NCBI RefSeq assembly: GCF_009857745.1
Contig: NZ_WWEN01000008.1
Location: 62,001-126,000, forward strand
DNA length: 64,000 bases
Reading direction: 5' to 3'
Origin: Thalassovita mangrovi
GTDB lineage: Bacteria; Pseudomonadota; Alphaproteobacteria; Rhodobacterales; Rhodobacteraceae
Shown here: piece after piece, positions 17,600 to 25,707 of the stretch
Layout of the letters: each line of letters starts with the position of its first letter
Position numbering within the stretch: position 1 is the first letter of the stretch
Notes under the pieces: generated by a model
What the model saw: the letters and a program-made list of their open reading frames with translations, nothing else
What the model was told of the DNA's origin: nothing
Databases searched by the model: none
Position numbers and translations under genes: made by a program

Positions 17600-18733
17600 A
17601 TGCGCATTCTCAGCAAACCGTTGTTTTCTCTTGTCGCGGCGATCGTCCTGTTCGGGGTGCCGGCGACGCTTTCCGCCCAGCAGGCGCGGCCTGCGCCGAC
17701 CGTCACCGTGGTGACGCTGGAACCCCAGGACGTGACGCTGACCGTGCGCCTGCCGGGGCGGGTGGCCGCGTCGCGCATCGCCGAGGTGCGCCCGCAGGTG
17801 AGCGGCATCATCACCAAGCAGCTGTTCGAGGAAGGCAAGTCGGTCAAGGCGGGCGATGCCCTTTATGAGATCGACCCGGCCAGTTACGAGGTCAGGATGG
17901 CCGCGGCCGAGGCGTCGCTGGCCCAGGCGAAAGCGTCCCTGGCTGCGGCCGAACGGGATGCGAAACGGCAAGAAGAGCTGCGCCAGCGCAATGTCAGCCC
18001 GCAGCAGGCGCTGGACGATGCCCTGGCTCAGAAAGACGTGGCATCGGCGGCGGTGAAGGTTGCCGAAGCCAACGTGCTGGCGGCCAAGATCGACCTTGAA
18101 CGCACCACGATCACCGCGCCGATTTCCGGCGTGACGGGGCTGAGCGAGGTGTCCGAGGGCGCGCTGGTCACCTCGGGGCAGGCGACGCCGCTGACGGTGA
18201 TCCGCAGGCTCGACCCGATCTATGTGGATGTGACCCAATCGGCCACCGAGGTCCTGCGCTGGCGCCGGGCGGGCGAGGAAATCGGCAGCGCCGGGCAGGT
18301 GGTCACGCTGCGGCTGGCCGACGGTACCGTGTTCGAACAAGCCGGGGCGCTGGCGGCGGCGGAACCCCATGTCGACGAACAGACCGGCACGATCCTGCTG
18401 CGGCTGCAATTCCCCAATCCCGACAGCTTCCTGCTGCCCGGGATGTATGTGCAGGTGGAAATGCCCGAAGGCCATATCCCCGGCGCGCTTCTGGTGCCGC
18501 AGGAAGGCGTCACCCGCGACCGGCGCGGACGCCCGACCGCGATGATCGTCAATGCCGAAGGCACGGTGGAATCGCGCGAACTGGAAATCCAGCGCGATCA
18601 GGGGGCGTTCTGGGTGGTGACCAGCGGATTGTCCGCCGGTGACCGGGTGATTGTCGAGGGGCTGCAGAAGGTCGCCCCCGGTGCCCCGGCGCAGGCCGAG
18701 GAACGCGCGGCCCGTCCCGCCGCGTCCAACTGA
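17600..18733 (+). CDS. RND efflux periplasmic adaptor (AcrA/MexA family)
   Basis: A 377-residue membrane-fusion protein. It has a signal peptide (about residues 1-26, ending TLSAQ), the lipoyl half EVRPQVSGIITKQLFEEGKSVKAGDALYEID, a coiled-coil hairpin (about 90-165), the second lipoyl half with TITAPISGVTGLSEVSEGA, and the beta-barrel and membrane-proximal domains. No lipid-attachment cysteine follows the signal. The ATG at 17600 has CGGAG eight bases before it; earlier in-frame ATGs lack a ribosome site. It links the RND pump encoded next to an outer-membrane channel that is not encoded here. Confidence 0.9.
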   Translation: MRILSKPLFSLVAAIVLFGVPATLSAQQARPAPTVTVVTLEPQDVTLTVRLPGRVAASRIAEVRPQVSGIITKQLFEEGKSVKAGDALYEIDPASYEVRMAAAEASLAQAKASLAAAERDAKRQEELRQRNVSPQQALDDALAQKDVASAAVKVAEANVLAAKIDLERTTITAPISGVTGLSEVSEGALVTSGQATPLTVIRRLDPIYVDVTQSATEVLRWRRAGEEIGSAGQVVTLRLADGTVFEQAGALAAAEPHVDEQTGTILLRLQFPNPDSFLLPGMYVQVEMPEGHIPGALLVPQEGVTRDRRGRPTAMIVNAEGTVESRELEIQRDQGAFWVVTSGLSAGDRVIVEGLQKVAPGAPAQAEERAARPAASN

Positions 18734-18756
18734 CCGGCAGGCGGGAGCAGAACAGC

Positions 18757-21700
18757 ATGGCACGTTTCTTCATTGACAGGCCCGTCTTCGCATGGGTGAT
18801 TTCCATCCTGATCATGGGGGTGGGCGCGCTGTCCATGCTCAACCTTCCGGTGGCGCAATACCCCGAAATCGCGCCGCCCACGGTGCGGGTGAGCGCGACC
18901 TATCCCGGCGCGTCGGCCGAAACGGTGGCCAATACGGTCACCCAGCTGGTCGAACAGCAGATGACCGGCATCGACGGGATGCGATATATGTCGTCGAGTT
19001 CCTCGTCGGACGGGCAGGCGTCGATCTCCCTGACTTTCGAAAGCGGCACCGACGCGGATGTGGCGCAGGTGCAGGTCCAGAACAAGGTCGCCCAGGTCAC
19101 CAACATGCTGCCCGAAGCGGTGCAGCGGCAAGGGGTCCGGGTGCAGAAATCCTCGTCCTCCTTCTTCATGGTGATCGCGTTGACCTCGGATGACGGGCGG
19201 TTGGAACAGACCGACCTGGCCGATTACATGTCCAGCACCCTGGTCGACGAATTCAGCCGGATCGAAGGGGTCGGCGGCGTTCAGGTCTTCGGCGATCAAT
19301 ACGCGATGCGCATCTGGCTCGACCCGTCGAAACTGGCGGCGTTCCAGCTGGCCCCCACGGATGTCGTTTCGGCGGTCGCGGCGCAGAACGCGCAAATCTC
19401 GGCGGGGTCCTTCGGGGCGCTGCCGGCGGTGCAGGGCCAGCAGCTGAACGCCACGATTACCGCCCAGTCGCTGCTGTCCACGCCCGAGGATTTTCGCAAG
19501 ATCGTCGTGCGCTCGGCCACCGATGGCGGGCTGGTCCTGCTGCAGGACGTGGCGCGGGTCGAAGTGGGCGCGGAAAGCTATGGCCGGATCGCGCGCTTCA
19601 ACGGCAAGCCCGCGGCGGGCATGGCGCTGCAGCTGGCGGGGAACGCCAACGCGCTCGATACGGCGGAAAAGGTGAAGCAACGGATCGAGGAATTCTCGGC
19701 CTTCTTCCCGCAGGGCGTGTCCTATCAGATTCCCTATGACACCACGCCGTTCATTTCGATTTCGATCCACGAGGTGCAGAAAACCCTGTTCGAGGCGATC
19801 GGACTGGTGTTCCTGGTGATGCTGCTGTTCCTGCAGAACTTCCGCGCCACGCTGATCCCGACGCTGGCGGTGCCGGTGGTGATCCTGGGCACCTTCGCGA
19901 TCCTCGCGGCGGCGGGGTTCACCATCAACACGCTGACCATGCTGGCGATGGTGCTGGCCATCGGTCTGCTGGTGGACGACGCCATCGTGGTGGTGGAAAA
20001 CGTCGAACGGATCATGGAGGAAGAGGGCCTGTCCCCGCGTGAGGCGACGCGCAAATCGATGGGCCAGATCACCGGCGCGCTGATCGGCATCGCCATGGTG
20101 CTGTCGGCGGTCTTCGTGCCGATGGCCTTCTTCGGCGGGTCGACCGGCGTGATCTACCGGCAGTTTTCGATCACCATCGTGTCGGCCATGGCGCTGTCGG
20201 TGCTGGTGGCGTTGACGCTGACCCCGGCGCTTTGCGCCACGCTGCTGAAACCGAACACCGGCCACGGGCGCGGCCTGGGCGGGCTGTTCAACCGCGGCTT
20301 CGGCGGGCTGACCAAGGGCTATGGCGCGACGGTCGGTTACATCATCCGCCGTCCGCTGCGCATTCTGGTGATCTATGCCGCCCTGGGCTGGGGCGTGGTG
20401 TGGCTGTTCCAGAACACGCCGACCGGGTTCCTGCCGGCCGAGGACCAGGGCACCCTGATCGCGCTGATCCAGGGGCCGACCGGGTCCACGGCGGAACGCA
20501 CGCTGGAAACGGTGAAGAAGGTCGAAAACCATTTCCTGGAAACCGAGAAGGACAACGTCCAGGCGATGTTCGGGGTGGTCGGCTTTTCCTTCGCGGGGCG
20601 GGGGCAGAATGTCGGCCTTGCCTTCGTGCGACTGAAGGACTGGAGCGAACGCACCCGCCCGGACCAGTCGGTGCAGGCGGTCGCGGGGCGGGCCTATGGC
20701 GCCCTGGGGGCGATCCGCGACGCGCGGGTGTTCCCGATCGTGCCGCCGCCGGTGCCGCGGCTGGGCAACGTGTCGGGCTTCGATTTCTACCTGCAGGCCC
20801 AGGGCGGGCAGACGCATGAGCAGCTTCTGGCGGCGCGCAACCAGCTGCTGGGCATGGCGGCGCAAAGCCCGCTGATCGCCTCGGCCCGGCCTTCGGGGCT
20901 TGAGGATGCGGCGCAATTCGCCATCGACATCGACTGGCGCGCGGCGGGCGCGATGGGCGTTTCCCCGACCGAGGTGGGCAATCTGCTGTCCATCGTCTGG
21001 GCGGGGCGCTACGTGAACGATTTCAACGACAACGGCCGGATCAAGCGCGTCTACGTGCAGGGCGAGGCCGAGGCCCGCGCGGTGCCCTCGGACCTGTCGA
21101 AATGGCGGGTGCGCAATGCCTCCGGCGGGCTGGTGCCGTTTTCGAACTTCGCGACGACGCGCTGGCAGTTCGGGCCGCAGGGGCTGATCCGCTACAACGG
21201 CGTGCCCTCGATGCAGATCCAGGGCAGCCCCGCCGCCGGCGTGTCCTCGGGCGAGGCGATGGCCGAGATCGAACGCCTGGCGGCGCAGCTGCCGACCGGC
21301 TATTCGGTCGCCTGGACCGGGCTGTCGCTGGAAGAACGCCAATCGGGCGGGCAGGCGCCGATGCTCTATGCCATGTCGCTGGCGGCGATCTTCCTGTGCC
21401 TCGCGGCGCTCTATGAAAGCTGGGCGATCCCGTTCTCGGTGATCCTGGCGATGCCGATCGGCGTGTTGGGGACGCTGGGCGCGGCCTATTTCTGGGGCTT
21501 CGAAAACGGCGTCTTCTTCCAGGTCGGGCTGCTGACCGTGATCGGCCTGACCGGCAAGAACGCGATCCTGATCGTAGAATTCGCCCGCGACCGCTACCGC
21601 TCCGGCGACCCGCTGTTCGACGCGATCAAGACGGCGGCGCTGCAGCGTTTCCGGCCGATCATCATGACCTCGATGGCGTTTTCGCTGGGCGTGCTGCCGC

Positions 21701-21864
21701 TGGTGCTGTCCACCGGCGCCGGGTCCGGCGGGCGGCAATCGGTCGGCACCGGCGTTCTGGGTGGCACCATCACAGGCACCTTGCTGGGTATCCTGATCGT
21801 GCCGCTGTTCTTCGCCCTGATCATGAGGATCTTTTCGCGCCGCGAGAAGTCCGTCCAGGATTGA
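18757..21864 (+). CDS. RND multidrug efflux permease (AcrB/MexB family)
   Basis: A 1035-residue inner-membrane proton antiporter of the HAE-1 type. It opens with ARFFIDRPVFAWVISI, has twelve helices and two large periplasmic loops, the proton-relay Asp pair in LAIGLLVDDAIVVVENVER (helix 4) and the lysine in GLTGKNAILIVEFARDRY (helix 10). Length and all key residues are as in AcrB. It lies 23 bases after the adaptor gene and is co-transcribed. It should expel amphiphilic drugs, dyes or bile-salt-like compounds; no TolC-type gene or local regulator is present, so the outer channel is supplied from elsewhere. Confidence 0.95.
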   Translation: MARFFIDRPVFAWVISILIMGVGALSMLNLPVAQYPEIAPPTVRVSATYPGASAETVANTVTQLVEQQMTGIDGMRYMSSSSSSDGQASISLTFESGTDADVAQVQVQNKVAQVTNMLPEAVQRQGVRVQKSSSSFFMVIALTSDDGRLEQTDLADYMSSTLVDEFSRIEGVGGVQVFGDQYAMRIWLDPSKLAAFQLAPTDVVSAVAAQNAQISAGSFGALPAVQGQQLNATITAQSLLSTPEDFRKIVVRSATDGGLVLLQDVARVEVGAESYGRIARFNGKPAAGMALQLAGNANALDTAEKVKQRIEEFSAFFPQGVSYQIPYDTTPFISISIHEVQKTLFEAIGLVFLVMLLFLQNFRATLIPTLAVPVVILGTFAILAAAGFTINTLTMLAMVLAIGLLVDDAIVVVENVERIMEEEGLSPREATRKSMGQITGALIGIAMVLSAVFVPMAFFGGSTGVIYRQFSITIVSAMALSVLVALTLTPALCATLLKPNTGHGRGLGGLFNRGFGGLTKGYGATVGYIIRRPLRILVIYAALGWGVVWLFQNTPTGFLPAEDQGTLIALIQGPTGSTAERTLETVKKVENHFLETEKDNVQAMFGVVGFSFAGRGQNVGLAFVRLKDWSERTRPDQSVQAVAGRAYGALGAIRDARVFPIVPPPVPRLGNVSGFDFYLQAQGGQTHEQLLAARNQLLGMAAQSPLIASARPSGLEDAAQFAIDIDWRAAGAMGVSPTEVGNLLSIVWAGRYVNDFNDNGRIKRVYVQGEAEARAVPSDLSKWRVRNASGGLVPFSNFATTRWQFGPQGLIRYNGVPSMQIQGSPAAGVSSGEAMAEIERLAAQLPTGYSVAWTGLSLEERQSGGQAPMLYAMSLAAIFLCLAALYESWAIPFSVILAMPIGVLGTLGAAYFWGFENGVFFQVGLLTVIGLTGKNAILIVEFARDRYRSGDPLFDAIKTAALQRFRPIIMTSMAFSLGVLPLVLSTGAGSGGRQSVGTGVLGGTITGTLLGILIVPLFFALIMRIFSRREKSVQD

Positions 21865-21869
21865 GCCGA

Positions 21870-21893
21870 CCGGGGCCGGGTAACCGGCCCCGG
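21870..21893. terminator. Perfect hairpin between convergent efflux and oxidase genes
   Basis: A 10-bp perfect stem (CCGGGGCCGG with CCGGCCCCGG, loop GTAA) begins five bases after the efflux pump stop and ends 16 bases before the end of the convergent gene. It probably serves as a bidirectional terminator although no T-run is present. Confidence 0.6.
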
Positions 21894-21909
21894 CCTTGCG
21901 GCGCGGTTT

Positions 21910-22776
21910 TCATCCGGGCTGCGCGGTGGGGATATGCCAGATGTCCTCGGGTTGGATGTCGATGACGCGTTCGGCGCCTTCGAAGGCCGCCGCGCGCTCG
22001 GGCGACCAGTCGATCCGGGCTGTCCCGGTCAGCATGACGGCCTCGCCACTGTCGAAATCCGGGATGAACAGCCCGGCGCGGCCATTGATTTCGATATTGC
22101 CGAGCGTGTTGAAATACCCGTTGCCGGAATAATCCGGAAAGGAAAGCGACCCGTCCCAGTTCAGCCGCAACACCCCGGGCCTGCCGCCGCGATGGGACAT
22201 ATCCGCCCCGTCCTTGGCATAGGTGGCAATGAAGAACGTGTCGGCGGCGGATATGATCCGGCGCGCCACGGCATCGCCTATTGCGACTCGGTGGGCTTGT
22301 GCGGGCTGCTGCAGTGCTGCAGGCAGGCCGGTGTCGCGCACCCGGATATATTGCGGGCAATTGCCGTAGCTTTGTTCGACGGCGATGGACAGAACGCCAT
22401 CGGGCGCGGCGGCGATGGCGCCGTTCATGCGGTTGCGCCGCCTTGTCGCGAAATCCAGCCCCAGAACCGCCGCCTTGGCGCCCGGCCGCAGGTCCAGGTC
22501 AAGCGGTTCGGCCAGAACCGGGCGGGTGACGGCCGACAGCATGGCGACCGTGGCATGTGCGCCGGTGGGCAACGGGCAGGCCGTCGCCCAAGGTCGCCCC
22601 TGCCGGTCCAGCAGGCCGACAAACAGCACCGGCAGGCTTTCGAAGAAGACCTGATGCTGCACGGGCATCGCCGCCCGGATCGCCCGGGCGGCGCGTTGGC
22701 GCCATATTTCGGGGACACCGGCGCGGGTCTGCACCGCGCGTTCACCGGCGTGAAAAACGTGATCGGGCCGGGTCAT
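21910..22776 (-). CDS. Pyridoxamine 5'-phosphate oxidase-like FMN-binding protein
   Basis: A 288-residue protein with a split-barrel flavin-binding fold seen twice: an N-terminal half with LPVLFVGLLDRQGRPWATA and a C-terminal half with TFFIATYAKDGADMSHRGGRPGVLRL and NGYFNTLGNIEINGRAGLFIPDF. The central segment RNRMNGAIA and YGNCPQYIRVR is typical of the subgroup annotated as pyridoxamine 5'-phosphate oxidase family. Likely an FMN-dependent oxidoreductase acting in detoxification rather than vitamin B6 synthesis. Last gene of a four-gene operon under the LysR gene at 24657. Confidence 0.8.
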   Translation of the reverse strand: MTRPDHVFHAGERAVQTRAGVPEIWRQRAARAIRAAMPVQHQVFFESLPVLFVGLLDRQGRPWATACPLPTGAHATVAMLSAVTRPVLAEPLDLDLRPGAKAAVLGLDFATRRRNRMNGAIAAAPDGVLSIAVEQSYGNCPQYIRVRDTGLPAALQQPAQAHRVAIGDAVARRIISAADTFFIATYAKDGADMSHRGGRPGVLRLNWDGSLSFPDYSGNGYFNTLGNIEINGRAGLFIPDFDSGEAVMLTGTARIDWSPERAAAFEGAERVIDIQPEDIWHIPTAQPG

Positions 22777-22794
22777 AGGGGCAGCCTTTCCTTC

Positions 22795-23457
22795 TCAGAT
22801 GTCGCTGGGAATGGGCGAACGGGCCATGGCCACGAAACCCGCCAGCGCCTCGATCCGGTCCAGCCATGCGTGAATGGCCGGGTAGGCTTCGAGGCTGACG
22901 CCGCCCTCGGGCGCGTGGGCGATGTAGCTGTAGGCCGCGATATCGGCGATGGTGACCTCGGACCCGGCCAGGAAGGGGCGGGTTTGCAGCAGCGGGTCGA
23001 TCACCGCGAACAGGCAATGCGCCTTGGCCCGGGCGGCGTCACGATCCACCGGCGCGCCGAACAGCGTTGCCAGCCGCGCGGTTGCCGGGCCGCTGGCGAT
23101 CTGACCCGCCGCGACCGACAGCCAGCGTTGCACCTCGGCGGCGGCTTCGGGCGTCTCGGGCAGCCAGTCATGGCCGTCGGGGTATTTGCGCACCAGATAG
23201 GTGAGGATCGCGTTGGAATCCGACAGGGTGGTGCCGTTGTCGTCGATGGCGGGCACCTGGCCGAAGGGGCTGATCTTCAGGTATTCGGGCGCCTTGTGGG
23301 CGCCACCCGCCATGTCCATATCGACGGGTTCATAAGGCACGCCCAGCAGCGACATCATCAGCTGCACCCGGTGGCAATGGCCCGACTTGGGATTGCGGTA
23401 GAGCTTGACCGGCGCGGCACCGGCGGGGAAATGCGGGTTCACGGAGCTGTCCTTCAT
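22795..23457 (-). CDS. Glutathione S-transferase family protein
   Basis: A 220-residue two-domain GST. The thioredoxin-like N-domain shows KLYRNPKSGHCHRVQLMMSLLG, the cis-proline loop FGQVPAIDD and the glutathione-gamma-glutamyl contact LSDSNAILTYL; the all-helical C-domain holds ITIADIAAYSYIAHAPEGG, the N-capping box. A catalytic Ser or Cys in the SGHCHR turn is plausible. It probably conjugates glutathione to electrophiles. The gene lies three bases after the NTF2-like gene and 18 before the flavoprotein gene, within one operon. Confidence 0.9.
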   Translation of the reverse strand: MKDSSVNPHFPAGAAPVKLYRNPKSGHCHRVQLMMSLLGVPYEPVDMDMAGGAHKAPEYLKISPFGQVPAIDDNGTTLSDSNAILTYLVRKYPDGHDWLPETPEAAAEVQRWLSVAAGQIASGPATARLATLFGAPVDRDAARAKAHCLFAVIDPLLQTRPFLAGSEVTIADIAAYSYIAHAPEGGVSLEAYPAIHAWLDRIEALAGFVAMARSPIPSDI

Positions 23458-23460
23458 CGA

Positions 23461-23925
23461 TCACAGCCCCAGATCGGACAGGCCCGGGTGATCGTCGGGG
23501 CGGCGGCCCAGCGGCCAGTGGAACTTGCGCTCGTCCTCGCGGATCGGGCGTTCGTTGATGCTGGCATGACGGTGCGCCATCAGCCCGTCCTCGGCGAATT
23601 CCCAGTTCTCGTTGCCATAGGCGCGGAACCACTGCCCGCTGTCGTCGCGGTATTCATAGGCATAGCGCACGGCGATGCGGTTGCCGGTGAAGGCCCACAG
23701 TTCCTTGATCAGCCGATACTCCATCTCGCGGGTCCATTTGCGGGTCAGGAAGGATTCGATCTCTGCCCGGCCGACCGGGAATTCGGCGCGGTTGCGCCAG
23801 CGGCTGTCGGTCGTATAGGCCAGCGCCACCTTGGCCGGGTCGCGGGAATTCCAGCCGTCTTCGGCCAGACGGATCTTTTCCTTGGCGCTGTCTTCGGTGA
23901 ACGGGGGAAGCGGAGGGCGGCTCAT
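23461..23925 (-). CDS. NTF2-like protein (DUF1348 family)
   Basis: A 154-residue single-domain protein with the DUF1348 signature: [57 protein letters not shown] and [17 protein letters not shown]. The fold is the NTF2 cone, which can be a small hydratase, isomerase or simply a binding protein. No reaction is established for the family as far as I know. It sits between the AhpD-like and GST genes in the LysR-controlled operon, which points to a stress or xenobiotic role. Confidence 0.88.
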   Translation of the reverse strand: MSRPPLPPFTEDSAKEKIRLAEDGWNSRDPAKVALAYTTDSRWRNRAEFPVGRAEIESFLTRKWTREMEYRLIKELWAFTGNRIAVRYAYEYRDDSGQWFRAYGNENWEFAEDGLMAHRHASINERPIREDERKFHWPLGRRPDDHPGLSDLGL

Positions 23926-23998
23926 CGGCGCATCCTTTCGGGTTGGGACAGGGGAAAGTGCGCGGCCGGGGGGACAGGGTCCGGCCGCGCTGCCAGGG

Positions 23999-24553
23999 TC
24001 AGGCCGCCAGTTCGGCGGCGTCGACCGCGGGGAAATCGATTTCGGTCTGGGCCAGTTCGTTGAGGTAGTTGGTCCAGATGTTCAGCGCGACATGCTGCAC
24101 GATCTCGATGATCTGGCCGTCGTCATAGCCTGCATCGCGCACCGCGCGCAGGTCCTCGCCATCGACCCGGCCCCGCGCGTTGGTCACCTTGACGGCAAAA
24201 CGCACGGCGGCATCTGCCTTGGCGTCGTTCGAACGCCCGGCGCGGTTGGCGTCGATTTCGGCATCGTCGAGCTTGGCCAGGTTCTTGCCCAGATAGGTAT
24301 GGGCCGACAGGCAGTAGTTGCAGCCGTTGATCTGCGCCACGGCTAGTGCCACGCGTTCACGGGTGGCGGCGGGCAGGCGGCCCTTGCCAAGCGCGCCGAA
24401 CAGGCCAAGGTAGCCCTCCAGCGCGGTCGGGCTGACACCGGCGAGGCGGAACAGGTTGGGGACCGAACCCAGCTGTTGTTCGACGGCTTGCAGCAGCGGC
24501 TGCGACGCCTCGGGCGCGGTGGCGATGCTGTCGGGATAGGTGATGCGGGACAT
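23999..24553 (-). CDS. Carboxymuconolactone decarboxylase/AhpD-like protein
   Basis: A 184-residue all-helical protein of the AhpD superfamily. The redox centre is present: [14 protein letters not shown], that is a CxxC with the downstream His, preceded by a Glu in [13 protein letters not shown]. Members act as alkylhydroperoxidases or disulfide reductases; without a partner AhpC gene nearby the peroxidase role is only likely. ATG 24553 is used because GGAGCTTTCC precedes it. First gene of the operon that continues with DUF1348, GST and a flavoprotein, and divergent from the LysR gene. Confidence 0.88.
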   Translation of the reverse strand: MSRITYPDSIATAPEASQPLLQAVEQQLGSVPNLFRLAGVSPTALEGYLGLFGALGKGRLPAATRERVALAVAQINGCNYCLSAHTYLGKNLAKLDDAEIDANRAGRSNDAKADAAVRFAVKVTNARGRVDGEDLRAVRDAGYDDGQIIEIVQHVALNIWTNYLNELAQTEIDFPAVDAAELAA

Positions 24554-24593
24554 GGGAAAGCTCCTCTGCTTGCTGTGTGAGAAGGAGTTAAGG

Positions 24594-24653
24594 CTTTCCA
24601 ATATGCGGCAGTAGGTCGTATATTTGAGATGGAAGTTTCCAAAAATTGGAAAG
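24594..24653. promoter_or_regulatory. LysR operator region with T-N11-A palindrome
   Basis: Between the divergent AhpD-like and LysR genes lies the perfect inverted repeat TTTCCAA-aaa-TTGGAAA (24636-24652), which contains a T-N11-A core (24638-24650), the classical LysR-family box. A matching half-site CTTTCCAAT is at 24594-24602, about 43 bases away, near the start of the divergent gene. The palindrome overlaps the ribosome site of the LysR gene, so binding would also repress that gene. Confidence 0.75.
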
Positions 24654-24656
24654 CAC

Positions 24657-25556
24657 ATGACCGACCGGTTTGAAACCATGTCCATCTTCGTGCGCGTCGT
24701 GGAGGAAGGCAGCCTCAGTGCCGGGGCGCGCGCATTGGGGATGCCGATCGCCACCGTCAGCCGCCGGATTTCCGAGCTGGAGGACAAGCTGGGCGCGGAA
24801 CTGCTGCTGCGTTCGCCCCGGGGGCTGACGCTGACCGATACCGGCCAGACCTATGTCGCCGCCTGCCGCAGGATTCTTGAGGAGGTGGCGGAGGCCGAAC
24901 GCAACGCATCGGGCGAATTCACCGCGCCGCGCGGGGTGCTGACGATGACCGCGCCCATCGTCTTTGGCCGCTTGCACGTGCTGCCCGCGGTAACCGCCTT
25001 CCTGCGCGCCTTCCCGGATGTCGACGTGCGGCTGGAACTGACCGACCGCCCGGTGAACCTGCACGAAGAACATCTCGACCTGGCGGTGCGCATCGGGCCG
25101 CTGGCCGACAGCATGTTCATCGCCCGCAGGGTGGGCGAGGTGCGTCGCATCGTCTGCGCCAGCCCCGGCTACCTAGACCAACGGGGCAGGCCGGAAACGC
25201 CCGGCGACCTGGCGGGGCTGGACGGCATCAGCTTCCGCGGCCTGACATCGCCGCAGGACTGGCGGTTCGGATCGGGGCGGCAGGAAAGAACCGTGCCGGT
25301 GCATTCGCGGCTGGTCGTGAACACCGCCGAGGCGGCGATTGATGCCGCCGTCGATGGGCTGGGATTCACCCGCGTCCTGTCCTACCAAGCCGCCGCCGAG
25401 ATCCGGACGGGGCGGCTGGAGGTCCTGCTGCAGGATTTCGAACCCGAGCCCTGGCCGGTGCACCTGATGTATGAGCCGCGCGCCCTGATCCCGCAGAAAC
25501 TGCGCGCCTTCCTCGACTTTGCGGCGCCGAGGATCGCGGCGGGCATGGCGTCCTGA
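24657..25556 (+). CDS. LysR-family transcriptional regulator
   Basis: A 299-residue LysR protein: N-terminal winged helix (DRFETMSIFVRVVEEGSLSAGARALGM, then TVSRRISELEDKLGAELLLR) and a C-terminal co-inducer domain (from about 90; APRGVLTMTAPIVFGRLHVLP). The subgroup with MSIFVRVVEEGSLSAGA commonly controls oxidoreductase or detoxification genes. ATG 24657 follows GGAAAG. Its target is almost certainly the divergent AhpD-like/DUF1348/GST/flavoprotein operon, through the palindrome at 24636-24652, and its own expression through the same site. Confidence 0.92.
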   Translation: MTDRFETMSIFVRVVEEGSLSAGARALGMPIATVSRRISELEDKLGAELLLRSPRGLTLTDTGQTYVAACRRILEEVAEAERNASGEFTAPRGVLTMTAPIVFGRLHVLPAVTAFLRAFPDVDVRLELTDRPVNLHEEHLDLAVRIGPLADSMFIARRVGEVRRIVCASPGYLDQRGRPETPGDLAGLDGISFRGLTSPQDWRFGSGRQERTVPVHSRLVVNTAEAAIDAAVDGLGFTRVLSYQAAAEIRTGRLEVLLQDFEPEPWPVHLMYEPRALIPQKLRAFLDFAAPRIAAGMAS

Positions 25557-25707
25557 CCGGGCGCTGGCGGCGCGGGCGAACGATGCAAAGTTGACCTTGC
25601 GGCACTGTAACGGCAATGCAAAGCACGCATACTCTATCCATTATTGGCATTAGCAAAGCCGCGGCCGAGCCAATAGAAAATTATGCTATCCAAATGGGAG
25701 ACTATGC

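Noticed and set aside
18598-21738. A very long open frame (more than 1000 codons) on the minus strand
   Set aside because: It lies antisense to the RND permease gene and its translation is low-complexity, rich in Arg, Gln, His, Gly and Asp. That is what GC-rich codon bias gives in the opposite frame. No domain or ribosome site supports it.
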